DNA of 64,000 bases from Anaerolineales bacterium. GTDB lineage: Bacteria > Chloroflexota > Anaerolineae > Anaerolineales > UBA6663. A program made the position numbers and the translations under genes. The notes beneath the pieces were generated by a model that saw nothing but the letters and a program-made list of their open reading frames with translations, searched no databases and was not told the DNA's origin. The stretch lies in the NCBI GenBank assembly GCA_020850595.1, contig JADZEK010000112.1:1-64000 (forward strand), written 5' to 3'. Shown piece by piece: positions 51,863 to 61,153 of this stretch; positions within the stretch are counted from its first letter, which is position 1; each line of letters begins with the position of its first letter.

Positions 51863-53463
51863 ACAGCGCCGCGCCCGCGCGCCTGATCCTCCTCACCGGC
51901 GGCGACAGCCCCTTGGCCCGCACGCTCGCGGCGGCCCTGTGCGCCGACTGGCGCGTCCGCTTGTTTGACGACCACTTCTCGACCCCCGCGCCGGAGGGCG
52001 TGGAGGCCGTCAGCGGCGACCTGCGCGACCCAGACGCCGTGGCCGCGGCCGTCAGCGGCGGCGAAGTCGTCCTCCACCTGGACCCCATCGCGCCCAGGCC
52101 GGGTGACGAGACCCTGGCCCTCGACCGAGCGACCCAGGGCAGCTACGTGCTGGTCAACGCCGCGCGACAGGCCGGCGTGCGGCGGCTGATCTTGGGCAGC
52201 ACGCTGCGCCTGTTCGAGAGCCTGCCCGCGCACTGGCGCATCACCGAGGCGTGGCGGCCGCGCCCGTCCACGGACATAGCTCAGTTGCGCGCCTGGTTAG
52301 CGGAGGTCGGCGTGGCCGCCAACACCCGGCGCGGGCCGTTGTTGACGATCTGCCTGCGCTTGGGCCAGGTGGTGGACGAGGCGCGCCTAGCGGACCGGCT
52401 GTTTGACCCGTTCTGGCTGCACCGCGACGACGCCATTCATGGCTTCCAACAAGCGCTCAAATTTCAGCCCCAAGACCCCGACGCCCCCCACTGGCACGTC
52501 TTTCACCTCACCGCGCCGGGGTCGCGCGCCCACCTCCAGCTAGCCGATGCCCACAGCGCCCGGCCCGAATTCGGCTACGCGCCCAGCCACGCGCTGGGGC
52601 CAGGCGCGCCGGAAACCACGGAGCCGCCCGACCCGCGCCCGTGGCAAGCCGTCCTCGCGCCGCCGGAGATGGCCTCCCGGCCCATCCGCAACGTGGTGGT
52701 CTTTGGGGCCGGCGGGCCGCTGGGCGCGGTGACGGCGCGCGAGCTGGCCGCGACCTACCGCCTGCGCCTGACCGATGCGCGGCCCATCGCCGACATCATC
52801 GCCGAGGCCAAACCCCAAATGCTCGGCGCGCCGCTGCCCACCTGGCTGGGCGCTCCGCACACTTATCAGGTGGTGGATATCCGCGACCCGGCGCAGGTGC
52901 TGGCCGCCTGCGAGGGCATGGATGCGATTGTCAACTGCGCGGTGGTGCGCTGGGTCACGCCGGGGGCGTTTCAGGTGAACACGCTGGGCATGTATCACCT
53001 CCTGCGCGCGGCCCAGGCGCACGGCATCCGCCGCATTGTGCAGACCGGCCCGCTCATGGTGGAGGGGCCGGCCATCGTCAACGCCGCCTACGCCGGAGAC
53101 TACGACCTGACCGAGGCCGCCCCGCCGCGTTTGTTCGACTACCTGTACTATCACTCCAAGGCGCTCGGCCACGAAATCGCCCGGGTGTTTGCCGAGACCC
53201 AGGGCTGCGAGGTGCCGGTGCTGCTGTTTGCCGGGCTGACCGACCCGGCCTTGCCCGGCAGCCCCGATGCCGCCTTCTTCATCTCGTGGGAAGACGCGGC
53301 CCGCGCTGTGCGGCGCGCGCTGGAAATCCCCCGCCTGCCTAACCCACTGGAGTTCTTCCACGTGGCCGTGGAACGGCCGCAGCGCCGGTTTGACTTTAGC
53401 AAGCTCAAGACCGTCTTGGGCTGGCAGGCCCGCGACGGGCTGGAACATCATTGGAGACGCTAA
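51859..53463 (+). CDS. Double SDR-like protein: degenerate and active NAD(P) domains fused
   Basis: This 534-residue protein has two Rossmann-type sugar-epimerase-like halves. The N-terminal half (1-230, ILLTGGDSPLARTLAA) lacks the YxxxK active-site pair. The C-terminal half (275-534) has NVVVFGAGGPLGAVTARELA and YLYYHSKALGHEIA (Tyr and Lys). It starts at ATG in the 4-bp overlap with the hydrolase and stops one base before the enolase-type gene. A dehydrogenase or epimerase on a sugar is likely, with the first half possibly structural. Its substrate is unknown. Confidence 0.75.
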   Translation: MNSAAPARLILLTGGDSPLARTLAAALCADWRVRLFDDHFSTPAPEGVEAVSGDLRDPDAVAAAVSGGEVVLHLDPIAPRPGDETLALDRATQGSYVLVNAARQAGVRRLILGSTLRLFESLPAHWRITEAWRPRPSTDIAQLRAWLAEVGVAANTRRGPLLTICLRLGQVVDEARLADRLFDPFWLHRDDAIHGFQQALKFQPQDPDAPHWHVFHLTAPGSRAHLQLADAHSARPEFGYAPSHALGPGAPETTEPPDPRPWQAVLAPPEMASRPIRNVVVFGAGGPLGAVTARELAATYRLRLTDARPIADIIAEAKPQMLGAPLPTWLGAPHTYQVVDIRDPAQVLAACEGMDAIVNCAVVRWVTPGAFQVNTLGMYHLLRAAQAHGIRRIVQTGPLMVEGPAIVNAAYAGDYDLTEAAPPRLFDYLYYHSKALGHEIARVFAETQGCEVPVLLFAGLTDPALPGSPDAAFFISWEDAARAVRRALEIPRLPNPLEFFHVAVERPQRRFDFSKLKTVLGWQARDGLEHHWRR

Positions 53464-54729
53464 ATGACCCTCAAGCTCACCATCACGGATGTCGAACGCC
53501 TGACCGTCAGCGTGCCGTTTACGCCGCGCTGCCAGGTCTGGAACGCGCGCGAACAATACCAGTGGACCATCAGCGAGGTCGTGCGCGTCACCACCGACGT
53601 GCCCGACCTGGTGGGCTACGGCGAGACCATGCTGCACTACACCTGGGGCCGCGTGTCGGAGGAGGCCGTGGCGCGAGTCAAGGGCCGCAACCCGGCCGAC
53701 TGCCTGGGCGACGACACGCTCGGCTGCGGCTTGCAGATGGCCCTGTACGACCTGGTGGGCAAGGCACTGGGCGTGCCCGCCTATCGCCTGCTCAACCTGC
53801 CCCAGGTGCGCGAGTGGTGCCCCATCTCCTGGTGGAACGTGGACATGTCGCCCGAGGACTGGGCGGCCGAGGCCCAGGAGGCGGTGAGCAAGGGCTACAC
53901 CTCGCACAAACTCAAGGGGCGGCCCTGGTGGGATATCTACGCCCAGGTCGAGGCGGTCAGCGCGGTGACGCCCGCCCACTACCACCTGGATATTGACTGG
54001 AACCAGATGCTGGTGAACGAGAGCAACGCCGCGCCCGTGCTCACCCGGCTGGACACCTACGAGCGCGTCAGCCTATACGAGTCGCCCATCTTCCAGCGCG
54101 ACGTGGAGGGCAACCGGCTGCTGCGCCACAAGATTAAGCACCCCATTGCCCATCACTATGGCGACCCGCCCTTCCGCAGCGCCATCCGCGACGAGGTCTG
54201 CGACGGCTTCGTGGTGGGCGGCGGGGTCGCCGGCATACTGCAAACGGCGGCGCAGGCGGCGGCCTTCGATAAGCCCTTCTTCTTGCAGGTGGTAGGCACC
54301 GGCCTCTCCACCGCCCTGTCGGCGCAGTTGGGCGCGGTGCTAGAGATGGCGCAGTGGCCGGCCGTCAACTGCCTGAACATGTATAGCGACGACCTGCTGA
54401 CCACCCCGCTCACCATTCAGGGCGGCTACGTGCGCGTGCCCGACGGCCCCGGCCTGGGCGTCGAGGTGGATGAGGCCGCGCTGCTGCGGTTCAAGATGGC
54501 CCCGCCCTACGAGCACCCCAAGCTGCGCCTGCTGCTGGCGATCGCCTGGCCCGACGGCCGCAAGCGCTACTACGCCAATATCCACCAATGCTGGACCGAC
54601 GCCTACCGCGGCAACCTGCCCATTCACGAGCGCGGCGCCCACCTGGAAATGGTCGCCGACGACGGCTCGCCCGACTGGGACGCGCTCCAGACGCGCGCCC
54701 AAAGCGGCCCGGTGTTTGCGCGCGCCTGA
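53464..54729 (+). CDS. Enolase superfamily (mandelate racemase/muconate lactonising-type) protein
   Basis: This 421-residue enzyme has the capping domain and barrel of the enolase superfamily. YTSHKLKGRP supplies a KxK-type base, and HLDIDWNQM, YESPIFQRD and a third acidic residue the metal site. FFLQVVGTGLSTALSAQLGAVL is the C-terminal barrel end. The start abuts the previous stop (TAAATG). Members dehydrate or racemise sugar acids. With a SDR and a glycosidase beside it, sugar-acid dehydration is plausible; the substrate is not readable. Confidence 0.8.
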   Translation: MTLKLTITDVERLTVSVPFTPRCQVWNAREQYQWTISEVVRVTTDVPDLVGYGETMLHYTWGRVSEEAVARVKGRNPADCLGDDTLGCGLQMALYDLVGKALGVPAYRLLNLPQVREWCPISWWNVDMSPEDWAAEAQEAVSKGYTSHKLKGRPWWDIYAQVEAVSAVTPAHYHLDIDWNQMLVNESNAAPVLTRLDTYERVSLYESPIFQRDVEGNRLLRHKIKHPIAHHYGDPPFRSAIRDEVCDGFVVGGGVAGILQTAAQAAAFDKPFFLQVVGTGLSTALSAQLGAVLEMAQWPAVNCLNMYSDDLLTTPLTIQGGYVRVPDGPGLGVEVDEAALLRFKMAPPYEHPKLRLLLAIAWPDGRKRYYANIHQCWTDAYRGNLPIHERGAHLEMVADDGSPDWDALQTRAQSGPVFARA

Positions 54730-54743
54730 GAAGGGAGCCAAGC

Positions 54744-55523
54744 ATGTATTACGGTGAACAGACCTCCAACGCTATTCCGAACCTCACCGGCAAGGTGGTC
54801 GTCGTGCCGATCGGCTCGCTGGAGCAGCACGGCCATCACCTGCCCCTGCTGACCGATTCACTCATCGGCGGCGAGATCGTCCGGCGGGCCGAGGCCGAGT
54901 TGGGCGACCTGGCCGTGTTCCTGCCCATGCTGTGGGCCGGCGCTTCCGACCACCACCTGGGGCTGCCCGGCGCCGTCAGCGTGAGCAACGACCACTACAC
55001 CCACTTGCTCATGGACATCGTCGAAAGCCTGATCAAGCACGGCTTCCGGCGCATCTTGCTGCTGAACTCGCACGGCGGCAACGGTGGGCCGGGGGGCAAC
55101 GCCCTCTATCAGGTCCAGCTCAAGCACGCGGCCGAGCGCGACCTGTTCCTGGTGCTCGGCTCGTGGTTCAGCCTGGCCGCGCCGCAGATCGCCCAGATCG
55201 AGGCCCTGGAGCAGAAAGCGGTGACCCACGCCTGCGAGCTGGAAACGAGCATGATCCTCAGCACTCGGCCGGAGCTGGTGCGCCTGGCCGACGCGCGCGG
55301 CGCGCACTTTCACTACGACTCCGCCTTTTGGACGCCGGACTCCAGCGGCCCCAGCCGCGTGCAGGTGGTGCGGATGTTCCATCAATACACCCGCACCGGC
55401 GCGCTGGGCTACCCGGAGAAAGCCACGGCCGAGAAGGGCGAGGCGCTGTACACGGTGGCAACACGCGAGGTGGTGGCCCTCATCCGCGAGATGGCCGGCT
55501 GGCAGCCGGTGGAGCCAAACTAG
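54744..55523 (+). CDS. Creatininase-family amidohydrolase
   Basis: This 259-residue metal-dependent hydrolase has the family motifs VVVPIGSLEQHGHHLPLLTDS (metal His/Glu/Asp), SDHHLGLPGAVSVS and LLLNSHGGNGG. The C-terminal LYTVATREVVALI completes the fold. It cleaves cyclic amides or ring lactams such as creatinine, or other C-N/C-O ring bonds. ATG 54744 follows AAGGGAG at 14 bp from the previous stop. It is the last gene of the operon, and its role is probably ring-opening of a dehydrated sugar or amide intermediate. Confidence 0.85.
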   Translation: MYYGEQTSNAIPNLTGKVVVVPIGSLEQHGHHLPLLTDSLIGGEIVRRAEAELGDLAVFLPMLWAGASDHHLGLPGAVSVSNDHYTHLLMDIVESLIKHGFRRILLLNSHGGNGGPGGNALYQVQLKHAAERDLFLVLGSWFSLAAPQIAQIEALEQKAVTHACELETSMILSTRPELVRLADARGAHFHYDSAFWTPDSSGPSRVQVVRMFHQYTRTGALGYPEKATAEKGEALYTVATREVVALIREMAGWQPVEPN

Positions 55524-55527
55524 CGGG

Positions 55528-57273
55528 CTAACCCGGCGGCGCGCCGGCCCAGCCCGCGCTGCACTGCGCGAGCATGGCGGGCGGCACCGTGAAATCATCA
55601 AACCAGCGGCCGCCAAACGGCCGGGGCGCCGGGATGATCTGGTCGCTGGAATAGGCCAGGATTTTGCGGTTGTAGGCGCGCACGGTGTCCTTCAGGTCGG
55701 CGGGCAGAGCGCCACGCTGCGTCAGGCAGTCATCCACCTCGCACAGCAGGGCCTGGGTCTCGGCGATCATGCTCAGGACGGCCTTGCACAAATTGGGAGG
55801 CAAGACGCCCACCTCGCCCTTGAGGGTGACCAGACGCGCAATGGCCGCATAGGTCACGGCCTCAATCTCGCGGCGCGACAGCCACTCCGTCTCGTAGTTC
55901 AGCCGCCGGTGCCAGCGCAGGTCCACCATCGCCTGCCGGTGCTCCTCCAGCGTGCGGTGGAAGATGCGGTAGCCGTGCTTCTCGGGTTCCTCAAAGAAGC
56001 GCGAACCGGGGTCGAGGAAGGGCACCATCGGGCAGATCAGGGGCAGCACCCTGGCCCGGCGAAACTTCCGCATCAGGCGCTCACAGTAGGCCACGGTTTC
56101 CATGACCGAGGCGGGCGTCTGGCGGGGCATGCCAATGAAGAACCAGACGAAAATGCCGGCGATCCCGGCGTCTAGGGCGCGCGGGATCCAGGCTTCCAGC
56201 TCGGCCATGGTATACGTGCCGCGCCCGGCCAGGCGGCTGATGACGGGATCGTGCGACTCGGGCGAGAGCATGATGTAGGCGGACGTGGACGCCGCCATCT
56301 TTTTCAGCGTCTCCGGCGGTGTCAGGTGGAATTGCTCAAAGAATACCTTTTGGTACCCCATTTCTTTCACCGCTTCCAGGTAGGCATGCAGGCGGTCTTT
56401 GGTTTCCGAGTAGCATTGCAGCGCATAGATCGAGGTGTGGCGGGCCGCGTCAGCGAGCGAGCGCAGTTCGGCCGTAATGCGGGCGTGGTCTTTGGCGATC
56501 AGGGTGCGGTTCACGCCCATCATGCGGCGGTAGGCGTAGCGCGAGCCGCCGCACCAGGGGCAGTCGTGGGCGCAGCCCGTATTTGGCAGGGTCATGATCA
56601 GCGGCGAGGCGGCGGCGCGGGCCGGGTAGTCAGACCAGGAGGTGGTCACGTCGTTATAGTTGCGCGCCGGCTTGTGGGTGAAGCCGGAGGCCGCGACCGC
56701 GCCCGACTGATCTTTGTAGAGCAGATTGGGGATGCGCCGGAAGTCGCGCTGCCCGGCGCGCACGGCCTGCATGAGCAGCGTGAGCGGCGCGAGGGTGTCG
56801 TAGCCCTGCACGACCACGTCTACGCACGGGTAACGGATCAATTCCTGGGCGTAGTACGTGGCGGAAATGCCGCCAAAAATGATGAGCGCCTCGGGATGGA
56901 TGGCGCGCACCCGCCGGGCCACTTCAATTGAGCCGTGGCAGTGGGCCATCCAGTGCAGGTCAATCCCAAACACGGGCGCTTCTAGCCGGGCCAGCAGCCG
57001 GTCAACGTCCAGGGCCGGGTGCATCAGCATCAGCGCGGCCAGGTTGACGATCTTGGTCTCGAACCCGGCCTCGCGCAGCTTCTGCCGGATGGAGAAGAAG
57101 CCCAGCGGATACATCTCGAAGATCGAGGTGATGTTCACGCTGTCGGAGTCGCTCAGGTAGGCAAACAGGACGTCGTCGCGCTCCCGAAAGTCGAACACGC
57201 TGGGCGCATGCAGCAGGCACAGGTCGGCGCGCAAGTTTGTTGAGGCGCTCGTCGGCTCCGTGATCGGCTCCAT
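55528..57273 (-). CDS. B12-binding radical SAM protein
   Basis: This 581-residue protein has an N-terminal cobalamin-binding Rossmann-like region (LCLLHAPSVFDF, FFSIRQKLREAGFETKIVNLAAL) and a radical SAM core with CAHDCPWC (Cys234, Cys238, Cys241). YFEEPEKHGYRIFHRTLEEH and the C-terminal region match the uncharacterised class B-like group. Such enzymes methylate or rearrange unreactive carbons. ATG at 57271-57273 follows GGGAG. It runs opposite to the operon before and the gene after it, and it is a single gene. Substrate unknown. Confidence 0.83.
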   Translation of the reverse strand: MEPITEPTSASTNLRADLCLLHAPSVFDFRERDDVLFAYLSDSDSVNITSIFEMYPLGFFSIRQKLREAGFETKIVNLAALMLMHPALDVDRLLARLEAPVFGIDLHWMAHCHGSIEVARRVRAIHPEALIIFGGISATYYAQELIRYPCVDVVVQGYDTLAPLTLLMQAVRAGQRDFRRIPNLLYKDQSGAVAASGFTHKPARNYNDVTTSWSDYPARAAASPLIMTLPNTGCAHDCPWCGGSRYAYRRMMGVNRTLIAKDHARITAELRSLADAARHTSIYALQCYSETKDRLHAYLEAVKEMGYQKVFFEQFHLTPPETLKKMAASTSAYIMLSPESHDPVISRLAGRGTYTMAELEAWIPRALDAGIAGIFVWFFIGMPRQTPASVMETVAYCERLMRKFRRARVLPLICPMVPFLDPGSRFFEEPEKHGYRIFHRTLEEHRQAMVDLRWHRRLNYETEWLSRREIEAVTYAAIARLVTLKGEVGVLPPNLCKAVLSMIAETQALLCEVDDCLTQRGALPADLKDTVRAYNRKILAYSSDQIIPAPRPFGGRWFDDFTVPPAMLAQCSAGWAGAPPG

Positions 57274-57495
57274 GGATGTCTCCCGCGTCGCTGCGCCGAA
57301 CACCCCAAACCCGCATTGGGCCAATGCCCGCCACCGATGTACACTTAGCTGCGTGGAGCGCTGATCGGCATAGTCAACCGGAGCAGCGCCGTTGGCGAGC
57401 GGGGTATCTTATGCGCAATCGCCCCGCCGGCCAACTCGGCCCGGCGCGGGGCGGGCTGATCCAGCCCGGGATGAGTAAGGAAAGGAAGGGCCACC

Positions 57496-58176
57496 ATGCA
57501 GCTCCCCGATTATTGGCTGAGCCGCCCGGAAGCCGAGCTGGCGGCGCAAACGCAAGCGGCTTTTGACCAACTGCTGGCGCAGGCCGCGGCCGCCGGGCCG
57601 CAGGCCCCGATTGATTACGCCCTGCCCGCCCCCAAGTGGCAGTTCCTATGTTATCTGGCCGACCAGCACGGCGTGGTGCTGCACGGCACGGGCGACCCCG
57701 ACATCCGCCTATTCGAGCCGCGCCGGTCGCACGACCTGATGGAATTCGGCGCGCAGACGGCTGTGTACGCCGCCCGCGACGGTTTGTGGGCGATGTTTTT
57801 CGCCGTCGTGGACCGGACGCGCTACGCCTTGACCACCACCAACGCCTGTATCCAGTTGGTGGATGCCGCCGGGCAGGCCGGCCCGCCGCGCTATGTGTTC
57901 GGCATCAGCCGGGAGGCCCTGCAGCAGCGGCCGTGGCGGGCGGGCACGGTCTATCTGCTGCCTGGGGAGACCTTCGTCAACCAGCCGCCGCTGCGCTCCG
58001 GCCCGTATGAGGTGCGCGTGCCGCAGCTCGCCAGCCTGACGCCGGTGCGGCCCCTGGCGCGGCTGGCCGTCACCCCAGATGACTTCCCCTTCTTAGCCGA
58101 CATCCGGGGCATTGAGGACGACCGGCTGGCCGAGTACGGACAGGCGATGCAGGCCGGCGCGCCCTGGCCCGAGTAG
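57496..58176 (+). CDS. Conserved hypothetical protein
   Basis: This 226-residue cytosolic protein begins MQLPDYWLSRPEAELAAQ. A motif LCYLADQHGVVLHGTGDPDI is followed by RSHDLMEFGAQTAVYAARDGLWAMFFAVVDR and RAGTVYLLPGETF. The blocks look conserved, but I cannot name the family. The middle segment resembles the uncharacterised Chloroflexota/actinobacterial proteins that sit near sugar genes. ATG 57496 follows AAAGGAAGGG. The next gene, an inositol dehydrogenase, begins 79 bp later in the same direction. Confidence 0.65.
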   Translation: MQLPDYWLSRPEAELAAQTQAAFDQLLAQAAAAGPQAPIDYALPAPKWQFLCYLADQHGVVLHGTGDPDIRLFEPRRSHDLMEFGAQTAVYAARDGLWAMFFAVVDRTRYALTTTNACIQLVDAAGQAGPPRYVFGISREALQQRPWRAGTVYLLPGETFVNQPPLRSGPYEVRVPQLASLTPVRPLARLAVTPDDFPFLADIRGIEDDRLAEYGQAMQAGAPWPE

Positions 58177-58255
58177 GCCACGCCGCCAATAACAGTACAA
58201 TAGGGTCATCGTTGCCCACCGTTCGCCGGATACCACCGCCAAGGTCACCTCACTC

Positions 58256-59275
58256 ATGACTGGTTCCGCCCCCCTCTCCGTGGCCGTCATCGGCACGGGC
58301 CGCATCGGCGCGCGCCACGCCGAGAACCTGGCGCGCTTTGTGCCAGGCGCGCGCCTGGCGGCCGTGGCCGATGTGAACCTGCCCGCCGCCGCCGCGCTGG
58401 CCGAGCGCCTGGGCACGCCGCGCGTCAGCGCTGACTACCGCGAGTTGCTAGCCGACTCGGCCATTACGGCGGTGGTGATCTGCACGCCAACCGACACGCA
58501 CGCGCGGCTGATCGCGGAGGCCGCCGCCGCGGGCAAGCACATCTTCTGCGAAAAGCCGATTGACTTTGACCTGGCGCGCACCGACCAGGCGCTGGCCGCC
58601 GCCGCGCAGGCCGGCGTGACGCTCCAGATCGGCTTCAACCGCCGCTTCGACCCGCACGTGCGCCGGCTGGCGGCGGCCGTGACGGCCGGCGAGATCGGCG
58701 CGCCGCACCTGCTGCGCATCACCAGCCGCGACCCGGCCCCGCCTTCGCTCGACTACCTGCGCGGCTCGGGCGGCCTGTTCCTCGACATGGCCATTCACGA
58801 TTTCGACCTGGCCCGCCACCTGCTGGGCGAGGTGGTGGAGGCGCACGCCACCGGCGCGGTGCTGGTAGACCCGGCCATTGGGGCGCTGGGCGACATTGAC
58901 ACGGCCGTGACGGTGCTGCGCTTCGCCAGCGGCGCGCTGGGCACGATTGACAACAGCCGCCGCGCCGTCTATGGCTACGATCAGCGCGTGGAAGTTTTCG
59001 GCGCGGGCGGGCAAGTGACCACCCGCAACGTGGAGATAGACAACGTGATGGTGAGCGACGGCCGCGGCCGGCACGCCGCCAAGCCGCTCTACTTTTTCCT
59101 CGAGCGCTACGGCGAGGCGCTGGTGGCCGAGCTGCAAGCCTTCGTGGCGGCCGTGCAGCAGGGCCGGCCCGCGCCGGTGAGCGGGGCCGACGGCCGCGCG
59201 GCCGTGGTGATCGGCCTGGCGGCTAAGCGCTCGCTGGCCGAGGGCCGGCCGGTGCGCGTGGCCGAGATCGGCTAG
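58256..59275 (+). CDS. Inositol 2-dehydrogenase-like Gfo/Idh/MocA oxidoreductase
   Basis: This 339-residue NAD-dependent oxidoreductase begins VAVIGTGRIGARHAENLA (GxGxxG). It has AGKHIFCEKPID (catalytic Lys in EKP) and GGLFLDMAIHDFDLARHL, whose DMAIHDFD is the signature of myo-inositol 2-dehydrogenase/scyllo-inositol dehydrogenase. The IolG assignment is likely but not certain, since related polyols share these motifs. ATG 58256 has only weak AAGGT. TACAAT at 58196-58201 is a candidate -10. Followed by the ThuA-Idh gene. Confidence 0.86.
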   Translation: MTGSAPLSVAVIGTGRIGARHAENLARFVPGARLAAVADVNLPAAAALAERLGTPRVSADYRELLADSAITAVVICTPTDTHARLIAEAAAAGKHIFCEKPIDFDLARTDQALAAAAQAGVTLQIGFNRRFDPHVRRLAAAVTAGEIGAPHLLRITSRDPAPPSLDYLRGSGGLFLDMAIHDFDLARHLLGEVVEAHATGAVLVDPAIGALGDIDTAVTVLRFASGALGTIDNSRRAVYGYDQRVEVFGAGGQVTTRNVEIDNVMVSDGRGRHAAKPLYFFLERYGEALVAELQAFVAAVQQGRPAPVSGADGRAAVVIGLAAKRSLAEGRPVRVAEIG

Positions 59276-59292
59276 GCCGGCGCGGGCAGGCG

Positions 59293-59298
59293 TATAAT
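59293..59298 (+). promoter_or_regulatory. -10 hexamer before the ThuA-Gfo/Idh gene
   Basis: TATAAT at 59293-59298 within CGTATAATTA. The -35 position reads GGCTAG, a poor match. Leader to the ATG at 59469 is about 165 nt, without an obvious hairpin. Confidence 0.45.
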
Positions 59299-59468
59299 TA
59301 TCTTTGATCACCACGCTGGGCCTCACCAGCGCCAGCGCACCCAGCCAACGCCCACACCCTTCAGCCAGCCGACTAGCATGTCAGCCATCCCCCGACTCCG
59401 CCGGGGCCGGGAAGTTAGGCAGCGCCACAGGCCAGGCGGCCGCGGCGCTGTTCAGGGAGAGCCTGCCG

Positions 59469-61118
59469 ATGAAGAAGGTGCTGTACGTCTATGGCGGCCC
59501 GGAGTATCACCCCACCCAGGCCGGCGGAAAGATCCTCAGCGAAATGCTGGCGCGCGACGGCCGTTTCGAGCTGGAGCTGACGCGCGACCTCGACGCGCTG
59601 GCGGCGCTGCCCGGCGGCCAATACGCGGCCGTGGTGCTCTACGCCACCGGCTTTGTGGATGACCTGACCCCGGCGCGCGAGGCGGGCCTGCTCAACTTCG
59701 TGCGGGGCGGCGGCGGCTTCGTGGGCGTGCACGCCGCGGCCGACTGCTTCCGCGGCAGCCGCGCCTTCGTGGAGATGCTGGGCGGCGAGTTCGCCTGGCA
59801 CCCCGAGCACCACGAGTTCAAGGTGGAGTTGGTCAAGAAAGACCACTACCTGACGACGCGCGTGCCCGACTTCAGCGTCTTCGACGAGATGTATCACCTG
59901 CAAAATTTCGACCCGGCGCGCGTGACCGTGCTGGCGCAGACGCAATGGCAGGGCAAGCAGCACCCGATGGCCTATGTGCGCGACTACGGCGCGGGCCGCG
60001 TGGCTTACCTGGCCAACGGCCACACCGCCCAGGCCTGGAAGCACCCCGAGTTCCGCAAGCTGCTGCTGCGCGCCGTGGCCTGGAGCGCCGGGGCCGAAGC
60101 GCCCACGCGCACCATCAAATGCGGCCTGCTGGGCTACGGCCCGCTGTTCAACATGGGCAAAGGGCACGCCGGGTGGATCAACGCCACGCCCGGCCTGGAG
60201 GCCGTCGCCATGTGCGACGCCAACCCGGCGCGCGTGGAAGCCGCCCGGAGCGAGCTGCCCGGCCTGGCGGGCTATTACACCGCGCTGGACGACATGCTGG
60301 CCCTGCCCGGCCTGGACCTGGTGGTCAACATCCTGCCGCACAACCAGCACGCGCCGGCCACGCTGCACATTCTTAATGCGGGGAAGCACGTGGTGCTGGA
60401 GAAGCCCTTTAGCCTGACCGTGGCCGAGGCCAACGAGATGATCGCCACGGCCCACGGGCGCGGCCTGATGCTCAGCCTGTTCCACAACCGGCGCTGGGAC
60501 GGTGACTACCTGACCATGCGCGCGCTGATTGACCAGGGCCTGATCGGCGAGGTGTTCCACATCGAGTGCGGCCTGGCGAGCTACGCCCACCCCGGTTTCT
60601 GGTGGCGCAGCGACAAGGCCATCAGCGGCGGGGTGATGCATGACTGGGGCGCGCACTACATTGACTGGATTTTGAACCTGGTGCCCGCCCCGCTCACCCA
60701 ACTGAACGGCAACTTCCAGAAGCGCGTATGGAACGCGGTGACCAACGAAGACTTCGGCCAGGTGACTATGCGCTTCGCCAACGGCTGCGCGGCCGACTTC
60801 CTCATCTCGCACATCAGCGCTTCTAGCCGCCCGCTGTGGCGCATCAACGGCACGCAGGGCGCCATCGAGCGGCACGGCGGCGACACGCTGACCCTGATCT
60901 CCTACGTCAACGGCTTCCGGCAGGAGAGCACGGTGAAGGTGACGCTGCCCAGCTACGGCAGCAGCGAGTATTACCGCACCGTGGCCGACCACCTGCTCTT
61001 CGGCGAGGCGTTGGCCGTCACACCCGAGCAGGCGCGGCGCGTCATCGGCGTCATCGAGGCCGCCCAGCTCAGCGCGCAGCAGGGCCACAGCGTGCCGCCC
61101 GTGGAGGGCTGCGCCTGA
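59469..61118 (+). CDS. ThuA domain fused to a Gfo/Idh/MocA oxidoreductase
   Basis: This 549-residue protein has an N-terminal ThuA-like (trehalose utilisation/GATase-like) domain (1-210; YVYGGPEYHPTQAGGKIL and ...GGGGFVGVHAAADCFRGSRAF). A Gfo/Idh/MocA dehydrogenase follows (215-549; GLLGYGPLFNMGKGHAGW, HVVLEKPFSLTV with Lys in EKP, and GGVMHDWGAHYIDW). The fusion covers a keto-sugar hydratase-like domain and an NAD-dependent redox domain in one chain. ATG 59469 is chosen because the frame upstream is low quality and AGGGAG precedes. It is cytosolic. Usually these are separate genes. Confidence 0.85.
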   Translation: MKKVLYVYGGPEYHPTQAGGKILSEMLARDGRFELELTRDLDALAALPGGQYAAVVLYATGFVDDLTPAREAGLLNFVRGGGGFVGVHAAADCFRGSRAFVEMLGGEFAWHPEHHEFKVELVKKDHYLTTRVPDFSVFDEMYHLQNFDPARVTVLAQTQWQGKQHPMAYVRDYGAGRVAYLANGHTAQAWKHPEFRKLLLRAVAWSAGAEAPTRTIKCGLLGYGPLFNMGKGHAGWINATPGLEAVAMCDANPARVEAARSELPGLAGYYTALDDMLALPGLDLVVNILPHNQHAPATLHILNAGKHVVLEKPFSLTVAEANEMIATAHGRGLMLSLFHNRRWDGDYLTMRALIDQGLIGEVFHIECGLASYAHPGFWWRSDKAISGGVMHDWGAHYIDWILNLVPAPLTQLNGNFQKRVWNAVTNEDFGQVTMRFANGCAADFLISHISASSRPLWRINGTQGAIERHGGDTLTLISYVNGFRQESTVKVTLPSYGSSEYYRTVADHLLFGEALAVTPEQARRVIGVIEAAQLSAQQGHSVPPVEGCA

Positions 61119-61153
61119 CCGGCCCAGGTGGGGGTGGGGCTGGGTGGGTTTGG

